Positions 1-11,800 of a stretch of DNA of 64,000 nucleotides are shown here, in pieces. Origin of the DNA: Bradysia coprophila. Its lineage: Eukaryota > Arthropoda > Insecta > Diptera > Sciaridae. Numbering within the stretch: the stretch's first letter is position 1; each line of letters begins with the position of its first letter. The notes below the pieces were generated by a model that was not told where the DNA came from, searched no databases, and saw only the letters and a program-made list of their open reading frames with translations. The translations under genes and the position numbers were made by a program. The DNA lies in contig NC_050737.1 in the NCBI RefSeq assembly GCF_014529535.1, positions 9,096,725 to 9,160,724 of the forward strand. Reading direction: 5' to 3'.

Positions 1-1
1 G

Positions 2-355
2 ATGCGTGAAGGCGAAAGGTGGCGGCGACGATACAACTTTGAATTGAAACGTGATTTTGGCGAGCCGGATATTGTGGCAGTGGTGAAAGTCCAACGGTTG
101 AGGTGGGCAGGGCATGTAGCACGCATGGACAGGAACAGAGCCCCCTCAATGTTATTCCGAAATGATCCAGAAGGGCGAAGAGGAGTAGGACGCCCTAAAA
201 TGCGATGGATAGATGGAGTCGAATCAGATCTTCGGGCGCTGGGAATAAGAGGTTGGCAAAGTGCAGCGAATGACCGGGCACGCTGGAACCGGATTCTCGA
301 CCAGGCCAAGGCCCACAAGTGGCTGTAGCGCCGGTAAAGTAAAAGTAAGTAAGTA
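2..355 (+). mobile_element. 3' end of a non-LTR retrotransposon (LINE ORF2 C-terminus and tail)
   Basis: The reading frame 2-328 encodes 108 residues with the hallmark C-terminal tail of LINE reverse-transcriptase proteins: the block LRWAGHVARM, followed by a GRPKMRW block and a final W..AANDRARW stretch, then stop. This region lies downstream of the polymerase domain in many insect non-LTR elements. After the stop (326-328) comes a short 3' UTR and a tail of GTAAAG/TAAG repeats (about 331-355), as expected for a LINE 3' terminus. The upstream polymerase lies outside the window, so completeness is unknown. The element appears to sit inside another broken repeat, because the minus-strand ORF1-like sequence resumes immediately after the tail. 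The family (I, R1, RTE or other) cannot be fixed from this piece. Confidence 0.8.
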
Positions 356-1950
356 GCCAAATCCTTCTCCATCTTTTCACATTTATCCAGAGTTGGATCG
401 GTTATCCGAAAAACCGAAAATTTCGGTTCGGATTAAACCGAACCGAGAATTTCGGTTCGGATTGAACCGAACCGAGAATTTCGGTTCGGATTGAACCGAA
501 CCGAAAACTTTGGTTTTGTCGAAAAACAATATGAAATGAAGGCAGACTCGTCAAAATTGATTGATTTCATTATGAACTAACCAAAAAGAAGTAAATGGAG
601 CAATTGCATGATACTTTTATTGAGAATTGAAAATCTCATAAGTTCTTGTCAAATTCGTTTTCTCACAAAAATCGCATGCAATTGCTCCATTTACTTCTTT
701 TTGTTTAGTTCATAATGAAATCAATCAATTTTGACGAGTCTGCCTTCATTTCATATTGTTTTACGACAAAACCAAAGTATTCGGTTCGGTTCAAACCGAA
801 CCGAAAATTTCGGTTCGGTTCAATCCGAACCGAAATTCTCGGTTCGGTTCTATCCGAGCCGAAATTTTCGGTTTTTCGGATAACCGATCCAACTCTGCAT
901 TTATCATGAATCAATTGAATATTATCGAATGCAACCGATTCTGACACTGGTGAGCATAATCGTCGATGCGTATTCATGGAACTGTATTCTTTAACCAACG
1001 ACTCAATTTGTAGTACAACATCAAAGTTGTCATTCAATTTACGATTCAAATAATCAAACGAGGTCCATGTATTCCGTTCGAATCCATGCAACAGGTGAAA
1101 CAATTCGCTGTTATCGTTCGGCAAGGTTGAGTTATTAAAAAAAAATGACCAATCCAGTGGGTCTGACGTTGGTGATATCTTGTGACCAATCTTCGAAGCA
1201 CTTGTAACAATATGCTTTGTCGCATGAGGCTTGATGATAGACGGACCGATTTTTTCACCTATATGATCCAATTTGTTTATAATCGTTGAGGTGATTTGTG
1301 TTTCAAAAGAAGAACGAGCCTTTGATCCGTGGTCGATCTTTGCGTGCAAGTTGATGATATTCTGATTGAGCGTGGATAGTTGATTCGTGATGTCATTGGT
1401 GTCATGACCTATCGTCATGATGCACCGAGCTCTTAATTTCCTCGTTTTGATTACTAAGCTGAGAGAAATGCGTTGAAATGTTCGAATCCAATTTCGCAAG
1501 CATTGACAGCAAATCCGATAATTTCGACTGATCACCTTGAGAATCAATTCGTTGTGTTGCCGAATTTTCAGTAACGCCAGTAGCTGTAGGTGTGTTTGTG
1601 GTCCTTCGGTGAAGGTGATGCCTGCTTTGACTCAGCTTCAGACTGTTGACCCTCTCCAAACATTTGTGGCACATGAAGACTGCGTTCGTTGATGATGAAA
1701 GCGTTTTCAAAATTGGTTGTGAGGACAGGTCGAAGCATTTCGAGTTGAACTTTTTCTCGCAAACATAGCATAAAATGAGCAGCTTATCCGATGTCCTTGC
1801 GGTGAAGCAATTTTCTACGCAATCAACAGGTAGTGAATGAATGGGTTGGGCGCTTTGGCGGCGATGTATGCACGTTTCAGTTATCGGTCGACGATGAATT
1901 TCATAAAATGATACAAACAAAACAAGATTTCGCACAGAATTCGGCCCCAA
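356..1950 (-). pseudogene. Broken retroelement ORF1-like gene with PHD-like zinc finger and coiled-coil region
   Basis: Two overlapping minus-strand frames form one interrupted protein. The first (1950 down to 1402) starts near MGPNSVRNLVLF and carries a Cys-rich block: DCVENC, LCYVC, FNSKC, FMCHKC, in the spacing of a PHD-type zinc finger with Asn where His is usual. It is followed by a Ser/Gln-rich linker. The frame then shifts near 1400-1440 into a second frame (1547-705 track) containing a polar helical region and a DPLDWSFFFNN block. This runs to about 906, where a foldback element (388-897) interrupts it. The same frame is still open beyond the far edge of that element until the LINE tail near 355. 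PHD-like fingers followed by coiled coil are known from ORF1 proteins of some CR1-like LINEs, so a retroelement origin is likely but inferred. Frameshift plus insertions make it non-functional. Confidence 0.55.
388..897. mobile_element. hAT-type foldback MITE with exact 8-bp target duplication
   Basis: The 510-bp element is almost entirely one inverted repeat: arm 388-610 pairs with arm 675-897, with a loop of about 64 bp. It begins CAGAGTTGG and ends CCAACTCTG. It is flanked by the identical octamer CATTTATC at 380-387 and 898-905. Termini starting CAGNG and an 8-bp duplication are diagnostic of the hAT superfamily. Both arms contain three tandem units of a GGTTCGGnnnnAACCGAACC palindrome, so the arms are themselves internally palindromic. 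It has no transposase, so it would be non-autonomous. Open frames inside it are an artefact of the repeat. Confidence 0.9.
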
Positions 1951-2403
1951 AAGAGAATTAAAATCAATCCCCTACCTTCTAAGAAGTAGTCTTCTACTTC
2001 AGGATTGTAGTCCGAGATTGGCGGGGTGCGCGTACGCCAGTCTTCTCCTATTTTAATTCGAAGCAATTGGGACGGAACGAGCGTAAATCAATTTGAATCT
2101 GAATGTAAATTTGCGCCATAAAAGGATGTGGCTAGCAGTATAGATGGCTTTGGTAAAAGAAATCGATGACAGCCCTCCTTGGCAGTTGACGATCGAATAG
2201 TGTAAGGAAATTTATAGGTTATCTGTACACGGCAATCCTTCACTCAAATTCCCGACAGACACACACCATGACACGGAAAAACTTTACTGCAAATCAACGC
2301 TCCACAGTTTAATTAATCAAAACAATAAGACAAGATCGCGTAAAACACAACTATTCGATGAACATTCAATTCAAAAGCGGGAGAAGCAATATCGTGATGT
2401 TTA

Positions 2404-2428
2404 CTTCTTCTTCTTCTTCTTCTTCTTC
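2404..2428. repeat. (CTT)n microsatellite
   Basis: Eight uninterrupted CTT units, with ACTTC/TCCA flanks. A simple sequence repeat with no sign of coding use. Confidence 0.9.
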
Positions 2429-2825
2429 CATAATACTATCAAGAGTTACTATCAAGTATAAATACATAGGCAAAAATGATTTATTTGGACAACGAGCTTT
2501 TACTCAATTTCTATGCTAATCATGTCCGGAGCGATAGCGGAGGACTTGACGCAGTCTAACTTCCAAAAGAAGAACGAAGAAAATTTTTTGAGACGCGGCA
2601 ACTAAGTTTAGGCTAAAATTCGACTTTCGCCAAAATGTCCAACATCGTAACCAAATTGTTTTTAAATTATTCTCACTTGCAATACAAAGAAAATGACCTA
2701 TCACACGTCTCCCAAAGTGCTCGGGAACCGGAGATATTGCGTTTTCCAAGTCGTCATTTTCAGTACATATGAAAAATGGCATTCTCCAAACAATCAACAT
2801 CTTTCAACTTACTATGTATGTTTCT

Positions 2826-2872
2826 ATATATATATATCTATCTATCGATCTGGCTATCTATCTATCGATGGT
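2826..2872. repeat. TATA/TATC-rich simple repeat
   Basis: Alternating TATA followed by interrupted CTATCTATCGAT units. Low-complexity, imperfect tetranucleotide repeat. Confidence 0.7.
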
Positions 2873-3208
2873 CGATCTCGGAAAATCCGCAGCCAATCTC
2901 CATGAAACTTTGCAGGAACCTTAGTCAGGCCATTAGAACTCAAGTTTCATTCATCATTATCACAGGAAAAATTAGAATTTTGTGGAATTAACTAATTAAT
3001 TTTCGGAACAATTTCTCTCATATAAAAATGTATAGCCATTTTGTGTTGATAGTGTTGTGATGATTGTTGTGATGATTGTTGTGAAGTTGGTTCTAATTTG
3101 GTCGAAATTTCAAAATTCAAAGTTTTTGAATATTATGGTTGGAATTTGGAATACATGGTGAGCAATTAGAAAAATTTGGTCACTTTCGGTGTAGCTGATT
3201 TTCACATA

Positions 3209-3334
3209 ATTTTCGATTTTCATTAAATTTTCGATTTTCGTCCAATTTTCGAATTTCATCGAATTTTCGATTTTCGTCAAATTTTCGAATTTCGTCGAAT
3301 TTTCGATTTTCGTCAAATTTTCAATTTTCGTCAA
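3209..3334. repeat. 18-bp minisatellite, seven units
   Basis: Seven consecutive 18-bp units of the form ATTTTCGATTTTCGTCAA. Several alternate between a GATTTTCGTCAA and a GAATTTCGTCGA version, which gives a partial 36-bp higher-order period. On the minus strand it translates as a Thr-Lys-Ile-Glu-Asn type hexapeptide repeat (NLTKIE/NSMKFE), because 18 is a multiple of three. No start, splice site or flanking domain supports a real protein. It directly abuts the foldback element at 3354-3614. Confidence 0.9.
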
Positions 3335-3353
3335 ATTATTGTGTTTTCTGAAA

Positions 3354-3614
3354 TTCAAACAAGCTGGCTCAGTTTTCCTCATCATCTGCCAAATAATTTT
3401 TACCATAAAAATTTGACTGAAAACAACGAAAATTTTACCAAAAAAAAATCTGCGTCGCAAAGTGCAACATGTTTAGGAACAGACCTACAAGAAAATTTAT
3501 CTGCCACATGCGCCCCAGAGTTTTTTTGGTAAAATTTTCGTTGTTTTCAGTCAAATTTTTATGGTAAAAATTATTTGGCAGATGATGAGGAAAACTAAGC
3601 CAGCTTGTTTGAAC
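3354..3614. mobile_element. Foldback element (MITE-like), about 93-bp arms
   Basis: The segment 3354-3447 is repeated in reverse complement at 3521-3614, nearly identical over about 93 bp, around a 73-bp unrelated loop. The outer ends read TTCAAACAAGCTGGCT and its complement. No convincing target duplication was found, so the exact termini are uncertain. No coding capacity. Confidence 0.75.
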
Positions 3615-4631
3615 TAATTGGGTGTAAATTTAACTTTTGCGTAACGAAGCTGAAAGCGTCAACCCTAGCGATATCATTAATTTTAGAAATTGTACCACAA
3701 AGACTCCGTCACACTTTTCTCGTAGAGATTTTGTTGGGTTCTATACTAACGGTTTTATCGTAATTTTTCAAATAAAAATCGACCATTACTAGAATATACT
3801 CTTTTACTAACCGTATTACATTTGTATACACTTCTGTAATTAAATTTATCCAACACTATTCATGGAAATGTATTGAGTGAAAGTTGCAAATGTATATCTG
3901 GCAAACAAATTAGTGTTGCTTTCACTAACGGGGTTGTTGATGTGCTGACGAAAATCTGATAAAAAATTGAACCTTGCATACATTTACTGTGAAAATGGCC
4001 ATACACGTAAAATTAATTGAGACACATATACATATAGTAATTCCTTCACTCATTTACGGCTAGAAAGCAACAGTAACATATATCGTACACAAAATAAAAT
4101 TACTCAGAATTTTTGGTCACGATAGAAAATAAAGCAGAAAAAATATATTAATGGCGCAATAGCTAATGAGAAAAAGTCAAAATTTGCATAAAAAAAACGT
4201 TGTTAATTTTATGGCAGTCTTGTGCGACTATGATTAGTATGATACACTGTAATTAAAGTAGTGGAGTAAAGAAACAAAAAAAGATTTTTGAATAAATCGT
4301 TAGCGTAGGTCAGTCATGCATATAACTGTGGTCTTTTTTAGTTTTTAGTCACTGGAACATTTAGTGGACGATTTGAATACATGTGGTCATCCATAAAGAA
4401 TGTCACGCTTCGAGTATTTGTGTAGGAGGCGCTTTTGGTCTGAAAAACGTTAATTTCACCTTTCTATTGGGACATTCTTTATAGGTCTTCGTTTGGACAT
4501 TTTTATTTTGACGAGTGAATAGTTTGTATACCGCGCCGAAAGAGAATTATAACAAATGATATTATGTAATGAAACATTTCCGAGTTCAACATTCGTTCGG
4601 CAGGTAAAGCATCTAATGTCAAAATCATCAT
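3615..4631. other. Intergenic, no gene seen
   Basis: AT-rich sequence with short open frames only. I found no splice-supported exon, RNA gene or long repeat. Confidence 0.5.
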
Positions 4632-4867
4632 TATCGCCCAGAAAACTATACTATACTACCCTGTGGGCCAATAATACCACCCAGGGTGATATTTTCACAC
4701 ACAACTTTGTGGACAATATTATCACCTTTTTGGGAGAAAATGATAATTACGCCCAGAAGATTTTAATATTGCTCAGAGATGATGACATTGCCCTGAAGGT
4801 GATAGTATCGTCCACAAAATTGTGTTAATCACCACACGGTGGTATTGTCGTTTTCTGAGCGATAATA
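4632..4867. mobile_element. Foldback element with TATCGCCCAG ends
   Basis: The outer sequence TATCGCCCAGAAAA (about 4632) matches in reverse complement TTTTCTGAGCGATA near 4853-4866. Further inward, CAACTTTGTGGACAATATTA pairs with the complement about 4795-4826. The short motif TATCGCCCAG/CTGAGCGATA recurs several more times inside and just after the element (to about 4915), so the region may be two degraded copies. The 90-aa frame across it is a by-product of the repeat. Confidence 0.6.
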
Positions 4868-7800
4868 TCTTCTCTGAGCGATAATATTGCACAGAACCTC
4901 TTCTGTGCAATATCATCGTTCGAAAAGTAGAAATGTCCAGCCACCGAACTTTTATAAAGTAAATTTCTTTGAAAGTAACACTCAAACAGAGAAAAGTCGA
5001 TATGTTGTGTGGGATTGATTGCGTGAACAGATAGGCGAAACAGGAGCTGATTGTACACCATCGGGTGCAATTTTCAAACAGCTTTTTGTATGAGTTACAG
5101 ATGCTTTATAATTGATAAATAAATGAACTCGTGTGTGAAAACCGACCGAATTCCTTGAATTGTGCGGTTAATGGTATATTGTTTGTGGATAATTAATAGA
5201 TGAAAAGCTATTTTTAGCATTCCTCACAGACACGTAAATATTGTAAACCTGTAAAATTCTTGACCTAATTGGTTAAGTGTTCATACGAGTCATACGTCAA
5301 ACGAATATTACGAGTGTTCGTTCGTATATTAAGGAAGTGCATTTTTCTCCCCACAACATCTATAATAGGCATAGCACTGCATAATGAACCCACTCAATAA
5401 TAAATTCAAATATTGTTCGTGATTTTAGAGCGTCGGATGTTCTTCATCATATCGTAAATGAATATTTTAGAACTATTCGCCGGAAGCATCTATAGTTCTG
5501 CACTCCATAAATGGGTTATTGTTGACATAATTCTGTGACAATAATGGTATGACCTATGTTGTTCGGACTTGTGAAATATGATTTCAGTATATCAAAGAGA
5601 AGTTTCAAATTTTGTGCATCATTAAAGGAAGTGTTGATGCTTGCTTATGAAATGAACAAATTCGAAATTTATAAACTGAAGAGGAGCGATAAGCTTGTTA
5701 ATGTGACAATTTCTGTGTTTGCATGTGAAAGCATATTTAAAGGATACGAATCACAGAACATAAAATTTGTCTGTACATATAATACGCAATAAGTAGATAA
5801 CAACAAAGGTAAAAGGTAGGAGATAGGTAGGTAGGTAACAGACACGAGAGAGCCGTAATTTGGATCAAAATAGAAATCTCAAGTCCGGCTAACTATACAA
5901 TCGAATATTTTGCAAATTTGCTTTTCTCTATTTTGATCCAAATTTTTACCTTACCTGAGTTGGACCGATCAATTCAACCAATTTTAATTCGTTCAGCCAG
6001 CGCGACGAAGATATATTTTTTGGGCTTTCATGTCTGCCAAGCCTTATATATACTTTTGAACGATTGTTCATTTCACGCAAAATTATCTATAAAATGGCTT
6101 TTATACACAAGTGTTGAAGCAATAATTAGTTAGATTCGCTCAGCCTTTTTTTAGTTTAAAATTTGAAACAAAAGACAGTCTCGAGTCTCGACATTTAATT
6201 AAAAAGCGAAATTAATCTGAGGTCAAAATTACAACCAGCTTTTTCAATTCATTTAATTTGATTTATTTACTCAGTGGATCGAGTACTGTTCGATCGAGTA
6301 GATATTTAATAGATTAATACGATGCGTTTATTATATTCGACAAAATTAACTCTCAATTAATTACTTCCACACTCCAGACCATTTAACAATTAAATTAAAA
6401 GCAAATATTGAAAAACAACACACAACATTCAATACTCACATCGTGTTTATATATACAGTAGACTATGTGGTATACATACACATTGTATAGATTATGATAT
6501 AGATACGTACAACGCATACCGTTTTATATATTACATACTCACATTTTGAAACCGGATATCACGTAAATATCAAATAGCCTCAATTTCATTATACACAAAA
6601 TGCTGTCATTGATCCTACTTTAACTCTGAACCGTAATGCTTTTAGCTGGCAATTGATGGTCAAATTGACTTATAAGTTTTGGTCTAGCAAGCAAAGTGGA
6701 TTTGCAACCCAAATACACCATACAAACATCTTCCCACTAACCACTTTGTTAAAGTTCTCCCATACATGCGGTAAATGTGAAATGAAGTAAAGTGCGAGGG
6801 AAAATTTTTCGTTGCTATTTTCATATTATCCCGAATGAAGACAAAAAAAAATAATGGAAATTGCCCGAGGAGTTATCATTGCAAAAATAAATATCTCATT
6901 TACTATTTTTGTGCGCCGGATGGATATCCACATGTTTAACGCAACCAACTTTTTTTTAGTGAACTATTAGATATGTGCCGGAATTCTGATATTTTCATAT
7001 AGGATTCCATCAAAAAGAATAATTCAAATATTTTAAATTAGGTTTTCGTTGCGTCGGTTAACCAAATTTTCCTGCCAAATTAGGTTCATTTATTTCATTT
7101 TATTTTATTTTTTAGTTTTACTTTATTTTTGTATATATTGGAAAATTTCCAAGCTATTTTGCATTAATTTTGGGAATAAAATTCATGTGTGTACGATTAA
7201 TATTGCGGGAAAGAAGTTAAATATGGTAGCCGCATGACCTAATATTTGGGGATTAATTTTATGTAAATTCAATAAAATTTATTTCAAAAGATTCTCCAAA
7301 TATATTTGCAGGATAACAGATCTCTTGACTGAAAGTTATTATGGGTCTTACGGCAGAAGAGATCTCTATGATTGACGTAACCCTTTTTTTGTGCATTTGT
7401 TAACATGATAACTTGAATAAATTTCAACAGATTTTCAAATTTTTTTTCTTTTTGACGATGAATCAAATTTGACAGATTAAGTTTTAAAATTTGTTATCTG
7501 AGATCTGTGATCTTGTTGACACTGTAAAAGTAGGATGTGTGATATTGTCTGCCGAGTTGATATTTCTCTCTTTTTGGGCAACAATTAGGAAGAGTTTAAG
7601 CAAATACTTTTATTGGTCTCTTAAGAGGTTGAAAGTCGTAAAGTCTATTATACCCTGTAAAATTTTCGTGGAAACGGACTCAACGAAAAATCATCGTCAA
7701 TTTTTACGTTAGACAACTAAATATCCTCAAGTCTTGCAGTAAAATTGACGAAACTCATTTATCCTTAAAAACCATTCCCATTGAAATTTTTCACTTACAA

Positions 7801-8205
7801 AAGCGAATGGGTCAGGGTCAGTCTACAACCCGCCAAGAAAGTCCCTTCAAAATAAGCTACTTATAATGCGATATTTTTAATTTTAGTACATAGGATCTAC
7901 GAGCATCCAAAGTGTAAATTGTTTTGGAAAAAGTCATAATAAGCCTTTCGAGCATTTATCCGTGTTTCAAAGTCGTTTATTCAGTATCAATCCTCAATCT
8001 AATATTGCGTGGATCACAACGCGTTGTACAAAAAAAAGGATTCTAAATATTATACCAATTCGGTATATAATGAGCATTATGACCAATCATAGTCATAGGA
8101 AGCTAAGCAAAATCTTAATACGAAATAATAACATACAAACAGAATACAAATCAGCAAAGTTAAAAATAATGCAAAATCAAATTTAGTTCAGGGCGTCGAT
8201 TCTCA
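4868..8205. other. Intergenic, no gene seen
   Basis: Mostly unstructured AT-rich DNA. It has a GGTAGGTAGGTA run (about 5826-5836) and a short inverted repeat (5857-5874 with 5927-5944). Open frames here have no conserved motif and no splice context. Confidence 0.5.
5857..5944. repeat. 18-bp perfect inverted repeat
   Basis: AATTTGGATCAAAATAGA at 5857-5874 is repeated in perfect reverse complement at 5927-5944 around a 52-bp loop. Outside the arms the similarity fades, so this may be the inner part of an old foldback element. Confidence 0.6.
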
Positions 8206-8661
8206 TGAATTTAAGAATTCGTAATTTGATAATTAAAATTTGACCTTAAGAGTCAATTCGCCAAACTTCGAACAGCTTATATGGAATCGGGGTTCAAGCC
8301 GACGGCGATCCGATCGAGGTATGGCTCCAAATGAATCGTCGTGCAATTCTGAGAATATCGTGGAACAGCTTTTTTCCCAAAAAAATTTTGTTGGGCATCT
8401 GAGACATCTTCTGGCTGTATCAAGTTAGTTTTACTAACTATTATCTCGTAAACCTATAAATAATAAAATTCGATCGAAAAAACGTTATTTGGGGAACTTT
8501 AAAGTTCGATGATTTTCCAAAATTTGATGGGTTGAAATGCATTGTGAAAAATCAACTCCATTTGTTCAAAGTTTGCCGAATTCACTCTTAAATATTATGA
8601 ATTGTATAGACCACTCTCAGCATTAAGATGACAACTGTCAAATTACGAATTCTTAAATTCA
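8206..8661. mobile_element. Element with perfect 24-bp terminal inverted repeats
   Basis: Positions 8206-8229 (starting TGAATTTAAGAATTCG) and 8638-8661 are perfect reverse complements. Similarity resumes further in: TTAAGAGTCAATTCGCCAAA on the left against the complement of the segment around 8570-8590. The 456-bp size with no transposase suggests a non-autonomous DNA element. A target duplication is not obvious. The 62-aa frame inside (8240-8428) is Ser/Arg-rich and looks accidental. Confidence 0.7.
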
Positions 8662-8680
8662 AGTGGATTGGCGTTCACAT

Positions 8681-8801
8681 GAAAACCGACACATTTACTG
8701 TTTCGTGGTTTACTGGTTTTTTGGTAAATTGTGCATGTGTTTTGATATGGAGAAATCAAAAACTCAAGTAAAGCACAGAAACAGAAAATCTGTCGGTTTT
8801 C
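8681..8801. mobile_element. Small foldback element
   Basis: GAAAACCGACACATTTACTG at 8681 pairs with the complement ending at 8801 (arms about 42 bp, with several mismatches). It starts 20 bp after the preceding TIR element, so the two could be parts of one composite insertion. Confidence 0.55.
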
Positions 8802-11800
8802 AAAATTCCGTGTGTGTAAGTATATTGAAGAAAATCTTACGATCATCATTCATGTACTCTAACTCTATACTTGTAAGTTCTAACGCTAGTGGCCGAATTA
8901 ATTACATAGCCAAATCTGATTTCATAAAAGCTGTACGCACATGGAAAAAATGGATATCGTCATTCCTGTGAGTCGAGTGACCAGACCATGAAGTTTTTAT
9001 TATCGGTTATCTAAGCATACAAAATATTAAGCTCAATGGTTGGATCTCGTTTTCGACCTTTTGGACGCTTTTCATTCAATTTTAATTCAAAATCTAATGA
9101 GTTTTAAATTGATCAGATTTCGTACTCTAGCATACCCAACTATAGTTCCTTAAACTGCCTTCAGAAAGTCTCTTTCTCTTTAGTTATTAGCGACACTGCA
9201 TTTCGTCGCAAGATCTAAGTAAGATATAAGATTCTGCATTCAGGCAAGTACGATCTGTGCACCATTTTGTAAAATAAAGTTCATTGTAAATCTACCGCTT
9301 CAAAATAATTAACCTGTTACAGACGGCAAGCGTTTTGACCAGTGTTATTATCGGGTCTATTACTTCCATTGATCAACGTATTTTTAATCGTTTGATTTCA
9401 AATCTTGTACTTCAATTTTTTAAATCATGCATTTTACTATATAAAGGACCATATTAACCAGAGCTTGTCATTATTTTTGTCGTTGTTATCGATAATAGAC
9501 GAAAAGCCGTATGCGACTAGTTATCACAATTAATTAGCCGATGTAAGTCAGTAAAAACATATCTAAAATTAACCATTATAAATGAACAGATTCGCAAATA
9601 TTAGTCTCGAGTACAGATTTACCGTCTCAGTCTATTATCCTCTTAAAACAGTACACATTATGTAAGCCCTGTGTTAAACTCGTAATACGAAAATTGTATC
9701 TTTCTGACTGTGCTTGTTACACCGAACGAAACAAGTTCACAAATCTCATCTGATTAAATATTTATTTCAATTTTCTACAAATAAAATCGACAAAATCAGC
9801 CCATATTTTATGTGGATTTAATTGAAGATTTCCCGACTTTTTTATTGTTTTCCTTTACTACAGATTCTACGATGTCACTCGTTCTTTTTTTTTTGCTTAA
9901 TTCAAAGCATAAATTTACACTACAATAGAGTGCATACAACACACTTTGAAGCATTCAAATTTAGATCCGTTAAGTTAACTTTTAATCTCATAATTTCCAT
10001 ACGTCTTAGTTTTTACCTGATTTGCATAATGGCGCCGTATATCGCATAACCATAAATTATAAACGAAATTTGTAAAAATAACACAAATTGTACGAGATAA
10101 CAACTGAACAAGGCAACAACAACAACGACAACAACAAATAAAACTTCCATTCGAAACACACCGAGATATGTTTAGTGGTTAAGCATTTCTATCGAGATTC
10201 GTCATTCATATTTTATTATGATAAATGCGACGATCATTTTTTCGGTACATTATCAACGCATGACCAAGAGACTATAAATCCATAAAGTGCCATATTATGA
10301 TGATCTTTTAAAGCAAAATGCTGAAAAGAGCGAACAAACAAAAACAGAAAATTTATTCAAGAAATGGACGATAAAAAGATCAATAATAATATTTGTCGAT
10401 AATTTATTTAAATGATGAATGCCATGGTATATTTTGTGGGACTGAAGAAAAGGCACACGTACATATATGATAATGTTTTGCATTTAAAATTCTTCGAAAG
10501 CGTTCAGTTCCATCGATCAGTCTCTTTACCGTATGGATACACCATTTAAATATGGACTGGTCGAACAGATTTTTAATTTAATCAAAAGATTTTTTCGATC
10601 GCATAACATGATTTTTTTCGGGTAAAAACTTTTACTTTTTTAACTAAAATTAATTTTTTGAAGCTGGTACGCTATGGCATGTTGGTATAGATTTTTTGTT
10701 TAGATTTGCAGAATAATATTATCGGACGGCCTTGGTCTAGAATTGAATTTAAATTAGGAAAAAAAAAACTTTAGAAACAGTGAAAGTGGGTGAGAGAATT
10801 TGATTTTGTCTTTTCCGATTGTAGACAACAACGCTTAAGGTCACAGATTTTGTGATTATTTTTTTCTAGTAAAATCATTCGGTTTTATGTGTGTCAGTAG
10901 ACGAAAGAAACGATACTGTCTATACCAACTGATTAAAAAAACATTTTTTTACATTTCTAAGAATTTATAGTCGATTTATAGTCAAATCCATTCTGAAAAA
11001 AATTTCAGATGATTCAGGCATTAAACATTAATGACTCGTTGCAAGACCATTATTAAAAAAGAGAATCGTTGATCTAGGGTGGGTCTGGGTCGAAATTACA
11101 ATTTTATTTTTTTTAACCGATGGTCCAGATGGAAGAACCTTTTTTAAAATATCTTTTTCCCACGATTCAAGACCAATTTTGATTATCGGTGTAGTAGTAG
11201 CACATATCGCTGAATGATTTATCTGACATGCGTGAGGCGTACTATTATTATTACTATTACTATTGTGAATAATGTAGCTTTAAAATGGCACCAGCATGTT
11301 TTGGAGGTCGATATCTCTGACGATGACTTTCGTCAAAAAATTTAGGACAGACAAGGTTTTGAGGCATGGGAAAACATATTTAAAAAATCGTTTCATCCAT
11401 AAAAGATTCTGGAGGACATCCTAAATGAAAATATGGGTCAGGAGTTGTAAAATAAAATAAAATTCGACATACCCTAGTCGTCAATAACTTAAACAACAAA
11501 AATTTTGAGATTTATCATAATTACTTTACAAAGCCACGCGAAAGACATCTACTTCAAACTTTTTTTTTTGGTTCTATTGTCTAAGAACAAAGAAAAATTT
11601 GCATTTGGTTCCCTTCGCGTCCGCTGTACTGCGTAAGTATCGAGTAATAATATGTTGATGGTTGGCTTCGCGATTATAGCTTCTGCCCCATACCTAAAAC
11701 CTGATCAGGAAGATGTTTGGTGCTTTCACAAATCATCCTTTTAATTTTTAAAAAATCCCTGCAAGATAAGGGAAAATGCGTATGAAGTTTTTATAGTGTC

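Larger units (their letters stand above)
1951..3208. other. Non-coding stretch with simple repeats
   Basis: About 130 bp upstream of the ORF1-like start may be its 5' region. No coding exon with credible splice sites was seen in the rest. It contains a CTT/GAA microsatellite (2404-2428), a TATC/ATCG-rich simple repeat (about 2826-2872) and a GTTGTGATGATT tandem (about 3050-3082). Confidence 0.5.

Noticed and set aside
3110..3460. Minus-strand frame with a repeated TKIEN-type hexapeptide
   Set aside because: It is the translation of an 18-bp DNA minisatellite and adjoining foldback arm; no start context, splice site or domain.
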